Shown here: positions 55,510 to 62,240 of the stretch, one piece after another | Numbering within the stretch: position 1 is the first letter of the stretch | Layout of the letters: every line of letters begins with the position of its first letter | NCBI RefSeq assembly: GCF_000319305.2 | Contig: NZ_AMWJ02000001.1 | Span: 186,001 to 250,000, forward strand | From: Pseudomonas bharatica CSV86 | Lineage (GTDB): Bacteria > Pseudomonadota > Gammaproteobacteria > Pseudomonadales > Pseudomonadaceae | Reading direction: 5' to 3' | DNA: 64,000 nucleotides | Position numbers and translations under genes: made by a program | Notes under the pieces: model-generated | Told to the model about the DNA's origin: nothing | Seen by the model: the letters and a program-made list of their open reading frames with translations, nothing else | Databases searched by the model: none

Positions 55510-57147
55510 ATGGCGACTTGCGGCGAAGTGCTGGTAAAACTCCTCGAAAACTACGGTGTGGACCATGTGTTCGGCATCCCGGGCGTGCACACCGTGGAAC
55601 TCTATCGAGGCCTCGCGGCGTCCGCTATCCGGCATATCACCCCGCGCCACGAGCAAGGCGCCGGCTTCATGGCTGACGGTTATTCGCGTACCCGTGGCAA
55701 ACCTGGCGTGTGTTTCATCATCACCGGCCCGGGCATGACCAACATCACCACCGCCATGGGCCAGGCCTACGCCGATTCGATCCCGATGCTGGTGATTTCC
55801 AGCGTGCAATCGCGCAGCGCCCTGGGCGGCGGGCGGGGCAAGTTGCATGAACTGCCGAACCAGAGCGAACTGGTTCGCGGTGTCGCTGCCTTTTCCCATA
55901 CCCTGATGTCCGCCGACGACCTGCCGCAAGTCCTGGCCCGTGCCTTTGCCGTGTTCGATGGCGCACGTCCGCGGCCTGTGCATATCGAGATTCCGCTGGA
56001 TGTGATCGTCGAGCCGGCCGATCACCTGCTGGGCAGCGAGCCGGTGCGCGTCGAGCGTGCCGCCGCAGCTCCGGGCACAGCGGCGAAAATGGCCGCCCTG
56101 CTGGCCAGTGCCCGTCGTCCGCTGATTCTTGCCGGTGGCGGCGCCATCGGCGCCAGCGCCTCGCTGACCCGCCTCGCCGAGTACCTCCAGGCGCCGACCG
56201 CGCTGACCATCAATGCCAAGGGCACGTTGCCGTCCCGTCATCCGCTGCTGATCGGCTCGACCCAGTCCCTGGCCGCCACCCGTGAGCTGGTGCGCGAGGC
56301 CGATGTGGTACTGGCCATTGGCACGGAACTGGCCGAGACCGACTACGACGTCACCTTCAAGGGTGGCTTCGAGATCCCCGGCACCCTGCTGCGCATCGAC
56401 ATCGACCCGGACCAGACCGTACGCAACTACCCGCCGAAGCTGGCCATGGTCGCCGATGCCGGGCATGCCTGCGATGCGCTGCTGCATGCCCTTGGCGACC
56501 AGCCATCACCGGTTCGCGCCGGTGAGTGGGGCCCGGCCCGCGCGGCGCGGCTGAAAGAAACCCTGGCCGCACAGTGGGACGACGCGGCAACCGCCCAGAC
56601 CCTGTTCCTCGATACCATTCTTGAAGCCTTGCCACAGGCCGTGCTGGTGGGCGATTCGACCCAGCCGGTGTACACCGGCAACCTGACCCTCGATCTGGAC
56701 CATCCGCGCCGCTGGTTCAATGCGTCCACTGGCTACGGCACCCTTGGATATGCCCTGCCGGCGGCCATGGGGGCCTGGCTGGGCAGTGCGCAGGAAGCCG
56801 CACAGCGCCTGCCGGTGGTCTGCCTGATCGGCGACGGTGGTATCCAGTTCACCTTGCCCGAGCTGGCCAGTGCCGTGGAGGCACAGGTGCCACTAATCGT
56901 CCTGTTGTGGAACAACCAGGGCTACGAGGAAATCAAGCGCTACATGGTCAACCGCGATATCGAACCGGTGGGCGTGGATATCCACACGCCGGACTTCGTC
57001 ACCATCGCCAGGGGCTTCGGCTGCGCGGCGCAAGCGGTGAGTGAAGTCCAGGCCCTGAAGGCGGCGCTGGTCGCCGCTGCCGGTCGCCAGGGACCGACGC
57101 TGATCGAGATCGACCAGCGTCGCTGGACCGACAACGCCCTGGATTAA
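55510..57147 (+). CDS. aruI: thiamine-diphosphate decarboxylase, 5-guanidino-2-oxopentanoate decarboxylase-like
   Basis: A 545-residue ThDP enzyme of the acetolactate synthase superfamily. The N-terminal pyrophosphate-binding domain has the catalytic glutamate in HEQGAGFMADGYSR, and the C-terminal ThDP motif GDGGIQFTLPELASAVEA ... WNNQGYEE has the GDG-NN pattern. The sequence strongly resembles P. aeruginosa AruI, which decarboxylates 2-ketoarginine in the arginine transaminase pathway. AruH (the transaminase) is not adjacent. It ends four bases inside the convergent AraC gene. The name is likely but should be confirmed by alignment. Confidence 0.72.
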   Translation: MATCGEVLVKLLENYGVDHVFGIPGVHTVELYRGLAASAIRHITPRHEQGAGFMADGYSRTRGKPGVCFIITGPGMTNITTAMGQAYADSIPMLVISSVQSRSALGGGRGKLHELPNQSELVRGVAAFSHTLMSADDLPQVLARAFAVFDGARPRPVHIEIPLDVIVEPADHLLGSEPVRVERAAAAPGTAAKMAALLASARRPLILAGGGAIGASASLTRLAEYLQAPTALTINAKGTLPSRHPLLIGSTQSLAATRELVREADVVLAIGTELAETDYDVTFKGGFEIPGTLLRIDIDPDQTVRNYPPKLAMVADAGHACDALLHALGDQPSPVRAGEWGPARAARLKETLAAQWDDAATAQTLFLDTILEALPQAVLVGDSTQPVYTGNLTLDLDHPRRWFNASTGYGTLGYALPAAMGAWLGSAQEAAQRLPVVCLIGDGGIQFTLPELASAVEAQVPLIVLLWNNQGYEEIKRYMVNRDIEPVGVDIHTPDFVTIARGFGCAAQAVSEVQALKAALVAAAGRQGPTLIEIDQRRWTDNALD

Positions 57148-58043
57148 ATCGCGTTACGCAGGCGCGCCATATCCCGCAACGGGGGCGCGCCGTACAGCCG
57201 GCTGTATTCGCGGCTGAATTGCGACGGGCTTTCATAGCCGACCCGATAACCTGCCACCGCCGCCTCCAGGCCATCGTTGAGCATCAGCCGACGAGCTTCC
57301 TGGAGGCGCAGTTGTTTCTGGTACTGCAGCGGGCTCATCGACGTCACCGACTTGAAACGGTGATGCAGTGCCGAGACGCTCAGGTTCACCTCCCGGGCCA
57401 GGTCCTCGATGCGCAGCGGCTTGTCGTAGTAGTCGTTGAGCCACTGGATCGCCTGGCAGACCCGATGGGTCTGGCTGTTGGACATGGCGATTTCATACAG
57501 GCGGTGGCCCTGTTTCCCGCGCAACAGGCGGTAAAGGATTTCCCGTCGGATCAACGGTGCCAACACCGGGATGTCCTTCGGCGTATCCAGCAGGCGGATC
57601 AGGCGAATCAGCGCGTCCAGCAGCGCCGGGTCTAGGCGCTCGACGAACAGCCCGCGCTCGGACGCCGCCGGCACGCCCATGGGCCCGGCATCGGCGATCA
57701 GGTTGTTGATTTCTGCGGGGTCGATGTCCAGGCGAATGCCCAGGCTCGGGTTTTCCGGGCTGGCATCCAGGTACACGCCGCTGATCGGCATGGCCACCGA
57801 CACCACCATGTAATGCAGCGGGTCGTAGACATAGCGCTCGTCGCCCAGGTGCACGGCCTTGCTGCCCTGGGCCAGGATGCACAGGGCAGGGTGGGCCAGC
57901 GTCGGCATGGAGCGGATGTTCTCTTCATGGCGGACCAGGAACAGGCCATTGATCGCCGGCGAGTCGACGTGTCGGCGGACCAGGTCGGCAAGGGCTTCAC
58001 GCAGCGATTCGAGGGCAGGATCGAGAGGTTCGGCGGATGACAT
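57144..58043 (-). CDS. AraC-family transcriptional regulator (AraC_N type)
   Basis: A 299-residue regulator. The N-terminal half (SLREALADLVRRHVDSPAIN, LCILAQGSKAVHLGDE) belongs to the AraC_N effector domain; the C-terminal two HTH motifs include LSVSALHHRFKSVTSMSPLQ and RVGYESPSQFSREYSRLYG. Such regulators often control nearby monooxygenase or oxidoreductase genes. Inverted repeats at 58083-58180 upstream may be its autoregulatory sites. It converges with the AruI-like gene. Confidence 0.85.
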   Translation of the reverse strand: MSSAEPLDPALESLREALADLVRRHVDSPAINGLFLVRHEENIRSMPTLAHPALCILAQGSKAVHLGDERYVYDPLHYMVVSVAMPISGVYLDASPENPSLGIRLDIDPAEINNLIADAGPMGVPAASERGLFVERLDPALLDALIRLIRLLDTPKDIPVLAPLIRREILYRLLRGKQGHRLYEIAMSNSQTHRVCQAIQWLNDYYDKPLRIEDLAREVNLSVSALHHRFKSVTSMSPLQYQKQLRLQEARRLMLNDGLEAAVAGYRVGYESPSQFSREYSRLYGAPPLRDMARLRNAI

Positions 58044-58348
58044 GGACGAGCTTCCTCAGCAGGATTTTCGCAGCATAGGTTTGTGCAAGTCCCGGCGCTA
58101 GCCGAAAGCTGTCGGGTTCTTGCACGATCCTGCCGGGACAGGCGGATCGCTACCAACCTTAAGCGATTGGCCTGTCCCGGGGGATTCATGGCGCCGCCTG
58201 GGCGTTTCATCGACTGCCCGGCCGTCTCATGGTCGTCATGCAGGATCAGGCAATTTACCGACAGCATCGGCCTAACGGCGATGGCGGCGGGCTGGCTAAT
58301 CTTGGCAGCCTGGCAGTTTCCCCTGACCGCTTCAAAGGAGCACCGCAC
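58044..58348. other. AraC-ABM divergent intergenic region
   Basis: 305 bases with no gene. GTGCAAG...CTTGCAC (about 58083-58126) and a near-perfect 19-bp inverted repeat (58133-58180) lie here, ahead of the start of the ABM-domain gene. Confidence 0.55.
58133..58180. promoter_or_regulatory. long inverted repeat upstream of the AraC gene
   Basis: CCGGGACAGGC-GG-ATCGCT and AGCGAT-TG-GCCTGTCCCGG (17 of 19 positions paired) flank a 10-base loop. Likely a regulator operator or a structured leader. Confidence 0.5.
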
Positions 58349-58642
58349 ATGACGACATCTCGACCGGTCAGCCATCTCTCCTTCGTGCGCGCCAGTGCAG
58401 GGCGCTCGGCAGAGCTGGGCGAACGTCTTCAACAATTGCGCGAGCCGACCCGCAGCACCCCGGGTTGCCTGGGCTTCAGCCTGCAACGCTCGTCTTGCGA
58501 CAGCCACCTCTGGTTGCTCAGCAGTCAGTGGCAGGATCCGTCGGCGATGAACGACTACTTTCACTCGCCCAGCCTGCAACTGTTCGGCGAACTGGTGCAG
58601 GCACGGGTTCTGGAGAGCCTCGATCTGCACACCTTCAGCTAG
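58349..58642 (+). CDS. antibiotic biosynthesis monooxygenase (ABM) domain protein
   Basis: A 97-residue dimeric ferredoxin-like fold protein. FVRASAGRSAELGERLQQLREPTRSTPGCLGFSLQ and the SSQWQDPSAMNDYFHSPSLQ segments fit the ABM (PF03992) pattern, as in cofactor-free quinone monooxygenases and heme-type relatives. AAAGGAG precedes the ATG at 58349. Function beyond the fold is unknown. It is divergent from the AraC gene. Confidence 0.75.
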   Translation: MTTSRPVSHLSFVRASAGRSAELGERLQQLREPTRSTPGCLGFSLQRSSCDSHLWLLSSQWQDPSAMNDYFHSPSLQLFGELVQARVLESLDLHTFS

Positions 58643-58680
58643 AATGACGGCCTTTTTCGCAATCATCGGGTTTGACGACA

Positions 58681-58911
58681 ATGGCGCGCAGGGTATTCGT
58701 AGGGTTTGAAGCGGTCGCGGCGATGGTGCCCACCGAGGGTGGCTACCATGCCGCGATCGCGGTAAAAGGCCTGGGCGCCGTGGGCGCGCCGACCTTCCAC
58801 AAGGTACTCGATGGCCAGGTGTTCAAGACCGCCACGGCCGCCGACGAAGCGGCGAATGCCGAACTGCAGCGCCTGCAAGGCGTCAGCGCCGACGCCGAGC
58901 TGGTCTGGTAG
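58681..58911 (+). CDS. small conserved protein, function unknown
   Basis: A 76-residue protein starting at the ATG at 58681 (a TTG lies nine bases earlier). Its sequence MARRVFVGFEAVAAMVPTEG and the FKTATAADEAANAELQ helix look like a conserved small Pseudomonas protein I cannot name. It converges with the flavin reductase gene seven bases on. Confidence 0.6.
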   Translation: MARRVFVGFEAVAAMVPTEGGYHAAIAVKGLGAVGAPTFHKVLDGQVFKTATAADEAANAELQRLQGVSADAELVW

Positions 58912-58918
58912 GCGCGCT

Positions 58919-59524
58919 TCAGCGCTGCGGGCGGCCCATCTTGAACAGGTTGCCCAATTCGAAATAGTCCGCCGGGCCGCCGCCACGCAGGATCGGCTCG
59001 GCGGCGGCGGTATCGTAGATACCGTCCTTGAGCAGATGCTCGGCAATATGCACCGCCACCACTTCGCCCAGGATCAGCCAGCTGGGTACCGGTTCCTGAT
59101 CGGCGCGCTTGAGCTGGATGATCTGGCTCACCTTGCACTCGAATGACACCGGGCTCTCCTGGACCCGCGGCACCGCGATCACCCGCGAGGCTGCCGGGGT
59201 CAGCTGGCTCAGGGCGAACTCATCGACCTCCGGCGCGACTGGCGCGCAGCTTTGGTTCATCGCCTCGGCCAGCGGACGGGTGGCCAGGTTCCAGGCGAAC
59301 TCACCGGTCTGCTCGATATTGTTCAGGCTGTCTTTGCGCCCGACGCTGCAGAAACCGATGATCGGCGGAATGTAGTTGAAGGCGTTGAAGAAACTGTAGG
59401 GCGCCAGGTTCAGGCGGCCTTCGGTGTCGTGGGAAGAGATCCAGCCGATCGGGCGCGGACCGACGATGGCATTGAACGGATCATGGGGCAGGCCGTGGCC
59501 TTTGGCGGGTTCGTAGTAGTACAT
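58919..59524 (-). CDS. flavin reductase-like FMN-binding protein (DIM6/NTAB)
   Basis: A 201-residue split-barrel flavin protein: MYYYEPAKGHGLPHDPFNAI at the N-terminus, PRPIGWISSHDTEGRLNLAPYSFFNAF (FMN phosphate binding) and GEFAWNLATRPLAEAMN. Members reduce FMN with NAD(P)H to feed monooxygenases, or act as stand-alone oxidoreductases. The ABM gene nearby could be a partner but is on the opposite strand. Length is typical. Confidence 0.82.
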   Translation of the reverse strand: MYYYEPAKGHGLPHDPFNAIVGPRPIGWISSHDTEGRLNLAPYSFFNAFNYIPPIIGFCSVGRKDSLNNIEQTGEFAWNLATRPLAEAMNQSCAPVAPEVDEFALSQLTPAASRVIAVPRVQESPVSFECKVSQIIQLKRADQEPVPSWLILGEVVAVHIAEHLLKDGIYDTAAAEPILRGGGPADYFELGNLFKMGRPQR

Positions 59525-59599
59525 CGGGCGGGCCTTGTTGGCGGGTACAGGGGGAAGGACACCTAGTGTGCCAAGAGTGGCGGGCCCTGAAAACGATTA

Positions 59600-59619
59600 A
59601 GCCCGGCCGAAGCCGGGCT
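59600..59619 (-). terminator. intrinsic terminator with UUCG loop
   Basis: AGCCCGGC-TTCG-GCCGGGCT (minus strand) followed by TTAATCGTTTTC lies 22 bases after the stop of the repeat-protein gene. Confidence 0.7.
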
Positions 59620-59641
59620 GTGGAAGGTGAAACCGCAGGTC

Positions 59642-59968
59642 TTAGCTGAAGCGATGGGCCTGGGTGCGGTCGAAACCGTCGGCGGCGAATTGAGCGCCCT
59701 TGGTGCGATCGAAGCCATCCTCGGCGAATTTGGCACCGTTGGTGCGATCGAAGCCGTCTTCAGCGAATTTGGCGCCGTGGGTGCGATCGAAACCGTCTTC
59801 GGCGAATTTGGCAGCGCCGGTGTGATCGAAACCATCTTCGGCGACTGCGGCCGCGTGGGTTTGCGCCTGGCTGAAGTTATGGCTGCCAGTACGGTCGAAG
59901 CCGTCGGCGGCAAAAGCGTTGGCGGTCAGGACAGAGAAAGCCAGGGTCAGGATCAGTTTGCTTTTCAT
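59642..59968 (-). CDS. secreted tandem-repeat protein (DGFDRT repeats)
   Basis: A 108-residue precursor with a clear signal peptide (residues 1-20, cleavage after NAFA). The mature part contains six copies of the motif [A][AE]DGFD[RH]T; five of them form exact 13-residue tandem repeats at residues 43-107 (for example AEDGFDRTHGAKF, AEDGFDRTNGAKF). The only variable position is mainly the residue before GAKF. Similar short repeat proteins in pseudomonads carry the label phage infection protein in my memory, without known function. A terminator follows. AGCAACC precedes the ATG. Confidence 0.8.
   Translation of the reverse strand: MKSKLILTLAFSVLTANAFAADGFDRTGSHNFSQAQTHAAAVAEDGFDHTGAAKFAEDGFDRTHGAKFAEDGFDRTNGAKFAEDGFDRTKGAQFAADGFDRTQAHRFS
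59648..59842 (-). repeat. five tandem 39-bp coding repeats
   Basis: Each 39-bp unit encodes a 13-residue AEDGFDRTxGAKF module of the secreted protein. Units differ by few synonymous and one or two missense changes, so copy number probably varies by recombination or slippage. Confidence 0.8.
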
Positions 59969-60096
59969 GGTGGTTGCTCCGGGGTAGTGAGTGGGTTGCT
60001 TGTTTCTATGGGTTTGATACTACGCCGATTAATTTGATTAAAAAGCGCAAAAAATCGGCCATAAGGATCGACTAAATCGATTTAATGGCATTCGCG

Positions 60097-60180
60097 GATC
60101 CCTGTGGGAGCGGGTTCACCCGCGATTACGTCAGTGAATTCACCACCGTAATCGCGGGTGAACCCGCTCCCACAGGGATC
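60097..60180. repeat. REP-like palindrome (type 2), perfect 34-bp arms
   Basis: GATCCCTGTGGGAGCGGGTT... arms (60097-60130 and 60147-60180) are exact reverse complements around a 16-base centre; same family as the copy at 39153. Confidence 0.9.
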
Positions 60181-60208
60181 TGCGCCGCTCAAAGGAAAAA
60201 TGAAAGAA

Positions 60209-60252
60209 TTTTCACCTACGCATTTTTCATTTTTCACCCACGCTTTTTTCAT
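60209..60252 (+). promoter_or_regulatory. tandem ColR-like boxes
   Basis: Two adjacent 22-bp direct repeats, TTTTCACCTACGCATTTTTC-AT (60209-60230) and TTTTCACCCACGCTTTTTTC-AT (60231-60252). The second contains CCCACGCTTTTTTCAT, which fits the ColR consensus (Y Y N A S N N Y TTTTTCA) as I recall it; the first fits with one mismatch. A 22-bp phase places dimers on one DNA face, 50-70 bases before the next gene. Confidence 0.55.
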
Positions 60253-60301
60253 CGCTCCCTGAGCAATCTCCGCGGCAATCGACCCTGGAGCGACTCCCAC
60301 A

Positions 60302-61060
60302 ATGAATAAACTCCCGCAAATCACCCTGGCGTTCTGGATCATGAAGATCTGCGCCACCACCCTTGGGGAAACGGCCGGCGACCTGCTGTCGATGACCCTG
60401 AACGTCGGCTACGCGCTAAGCTCGGTGATCCTGATCAGCCTGTTCCTCGCCACGCTTCTGGCGCAACTGGTCTCGCGCAAATACCACCCGGCGCTGTACT
60501 GGCTGGTGATCCTCTCCACCAGCACCGCCGGCACCACCATGTCCGACTTCATGGACCGCACCCTGGGCCTGGGCTACGCCACCGGCTCGGCGATCCTGAT
60601 CGGTATCCTCGCATTGACCTTCGCCCTGTGGCGCATGAGCGGCAACACCCTCAACGTTAACCACATCAGCAGCCGGCGCGGCGAGATCTTCTATTGGGTG
60701 GCGATACTGTTCTCCAACACCCTGGGCACGGCGCTGGGCGATTATCTGGCGGATGATTCGGGGCTGGGCTTTGCCGGTGGTGCGTTGCTGATCGGTTCGG
60801 CGATCTGCCTGGTGGTGATCGCGCGCTACGTGACCCGGATTTCGCCAGTGGCGCTGTTCTGGATCGCCTTTGTCCTGACCCGGCCGTTCGGCGCGACCCT
60901 TGGAGATTTCCTGACCAAACCCTACGAGAAGGGCGGGCTGGATTTCGGCACCGTGGGCTCTTCGGCAGTGCTGGGCGGGGTGTTGCTGCTGATGGTGGGG
61001 ATGGCTTATTACTTTAATGCCCGGCGGACCCAGCAGGCTGAGTTGGCGCGGATATCCTGA
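60302..61060 (+). CDS. COG4705 family membrane protein with four internal repeats
   Basis: A 252-residue, about eight-helix inner-membrane protein. The same motif recurs four times: TLGETAGDLLSM, TAGTTMSDFMDR, TLGTALGDYLAD, and PFGATLGDFLTK, each followed by a Gly-rich stretch such as GLGYATGSAILI. Two-helix repeats with a conserved Asp/Thr suggest a metal or small-ion transporter, but COG4705 is uncharacterised. GGAG lies 11 bases ahead of the start. The ColR-like boxes upstream point to envelope/metal stress control. Confidence 0.75.
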   Translation: MNKLPQITLAFWIMKICATTLGETAGDLLSMTLNVGYALSSVILISLFLATLLAQLVSRKYHPALYWLVILSTSTAGTTMSDFMDRTLGLGYATGSAILIGILALTFALWRMSGNTLNVNHISSRRGEIFYWVAILFSNTLGTALGDYLADDSGLGFAGGALLIGSAICLVVIARYVTRISPVALFWIAFVLTRPFGATLGDFLTKPYEKGGLDFGTVGSSAVLGGVLLLMVGMAYYFNARRTQQAELARIS

Positions 61061-61590
61061 ACGTCACTTTGCCACGAGAGGTCGTTGTGCGATCCCTCGT
61101 GGCAGGTGGATTCAGAGAGGGGGTACCCTGACTTCAAATTGTGTGCATCCACATAGTGGCGTGTCTGGAAATCCAGCACCGAGGAAAACAGGCGGCTAGC
61201 GTCCTCGTCCACCCCCCATGCCTGGGCGAGCTTGTCCCTGGTATGCACCGCTGTCTGACGCCACGGGCCGGCTGCGCTGAGCCGCTTTTCCCATGCTTGC
61301 ACGAAGCCCTTGAGTAATCCGGCATCGTGATCATCCAGACAGGGATAGCGGCGCAAGCGGTCCATCAGATAGAGCAACCTGCGCTTGCGTAGCAAGGGCA
61401 GTGCAGGGTCATCCAGACGCTCATGAACCTTCGCTTTGGCATGATCGGTATCGAACCAGACAGATTTGGCAAAGCAGGCAAAAACATCCTCATCCACTTT
61501 GTGGAGAGGTTCTTTGCTGACTTTCACCACGACCTGCTCGAGTGCATCGTGCTTGCGGGCCTTGGCTTTAGAATTGGTAACCAAACTCAT
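61009..61590 (-). CDS. unrecognised helical protein of a nucleotidyltransferase cassette
   Basis: A 193-residue, lysine- and leucine-rich, mostly helical protein (for instance LRKRRLLYLMDRLRRYPCLDD, DEDVFACFAKSVWFDTDH). No family is recognised. Its start overlaps the 3' end of the upstream NTase gene by 23 bases, so the two are translationally coupled, as in toxin-antitoxin or defence pairs. The 3' end runs 52 bases antisense into the COG4705 gene. GC is lower than the neighbours by eye. It might be an antitoxin/partner of the NTase or a helical adaptor. Confidence 0.6.
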   Translation of the reverse strand: MSLVTNSKAKARKHDALEQVVVKVSKEPLHKVDEDVFACFAKSVWFDTDHAKAKVHERLDDPALPLLRKRRLLYLMDRLRRYPCLDDHDAGLLKGFVQAWEKRLSAAGPWRQTAVHTRDKLAQAWGVDEDASRLFSSVLDFQTRHYVDAHNLKSGYPLSESTCHEGSHNDLSWQSDVQDIRANSACWVRRALK

Positions 61591-62167
61591 CCAATACCAG
61601 TCTCAGATAGCTCAGGGTGGTCGATTTGTCGCAAGGACAGTAGTCGATGGCTTGCCTGGCAAGCATATCAAGACTTTTCAGGTTCACATTCCTTGTTCGG
61701 ATAAGCGTACGAATATCTTCGTGGTCACGATCGGTGAAACGACCGAGTTTGGTAATGATGAGATCGATGGTAGCTGCCACGAAAACCTGCAAGCGAGCGG
61801 CCTCTTGGCCGGGGGAGAGCGGGATGGCCCGTTCGTTGAAGTCCTCATGGATCGGACACAGTGAGGTATTGAAGCGCGTGTCGTATTGGACCTGCATGTC
61901 ACGTCCGTTCAGTTCATAGTCTTCTGGCTCGCCGTCAAGTAATGCGATTATCTCCGTTCGGTTCACCCCCGCGGCTATTTCTAGCTCGGCGTCGACATCT
62001 GCGCTGCCGCGAGCGTTGGTCAGCATATGCAACGCGCAGCCGCCAAAGATGTAAGCCTTGAATGCACCCGAAGGCTTTCCTTCCAGTAGCGGAAGAACGC
62101 GATCAAACAGACGAATCACAGCAAGAGTAAGAGGTGTCTCGAAGTATTCTGGTACGTGGTTGTTCAT
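61568..62167 (-). CDS. nucleotidyltransferase, DUF6036-like
   Basis: A 199-residue protein. FGGCALHMLTNARGSADVDAEL (split as FGGCALHMLT, NARGSADVDAEL at about residues 46-66) is the GG-X9-12-DXD nucleotidyltransferase motif, and IDLIITKLGRFTDRDHEDIRTL is the DUF6036/AbiEii-type C-terminal signature. Such proteins transfer NMP to RNA or protein and include toxins. The ATG at 62167 has GGAG six bases upstream; the TTG at 62179 was rejected. No promoter was found: the kgtP terminator's T run abuts its ribosome site, so expression may depend on read-through from kgtP. Confidence 0.7.
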   Translation of the reverse strand: MNNHVPEYFETPLTLAVIRLFDRVLPLLEGKPSGAFKAYIFGGCALHMLTNARGSADVDAELEIAAGVNRTEIIALLDGEPEDYELNGRDMQVQYDTRFNTSLCPIHEDFNERAIPLSPGQEAARLQVFVAATIDLIITKLGRFTDRDHEDIRTLIRTRNVNLKSLDMLARQAIDYCPCDKSTTLSYLRLVLDEFGYQF

Positions 62168-62184
62168 TGATGTCTCCAATAAAA

Positions 62185-62212
62185 AAGCCCCCGACTTTCC
62201 GGTCGAGGGCTT
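62185..62212 (-). terminator. intrinsic terminator of kgtP
   Basis: AAGCCC-CGAC pairs with GTCG-GGGCTT around TTTCCG, followed on the minus strand by TTTTTTATT. It lies 29 bases after kgtP and immediately before the NTase ribosome site. Confidence 0.85.
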
Positions 62213-62240
62213 CGTTTTCAGCAGATCACGGGTGATCTAA

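Larger units (their letters stand above)
59969..60301. other. intergenic region between the repeat-protein gene and the four-repeat membrane gene
   Basis: 333 bases. It contains the palindrome TAAATCGATTTA at 60073-60084, a type-2 REP (60097-60180) and the tandem ColR-like boxes (60209-60252). Confidence 0.6.

Noticed and set aside
59648..59842. Regular direct repeats that could be taken for a CRISPR array
   Set aside because: The 39-bp units are contiguous with no spacers and are in frame in a signal-peptide-bearing protein.
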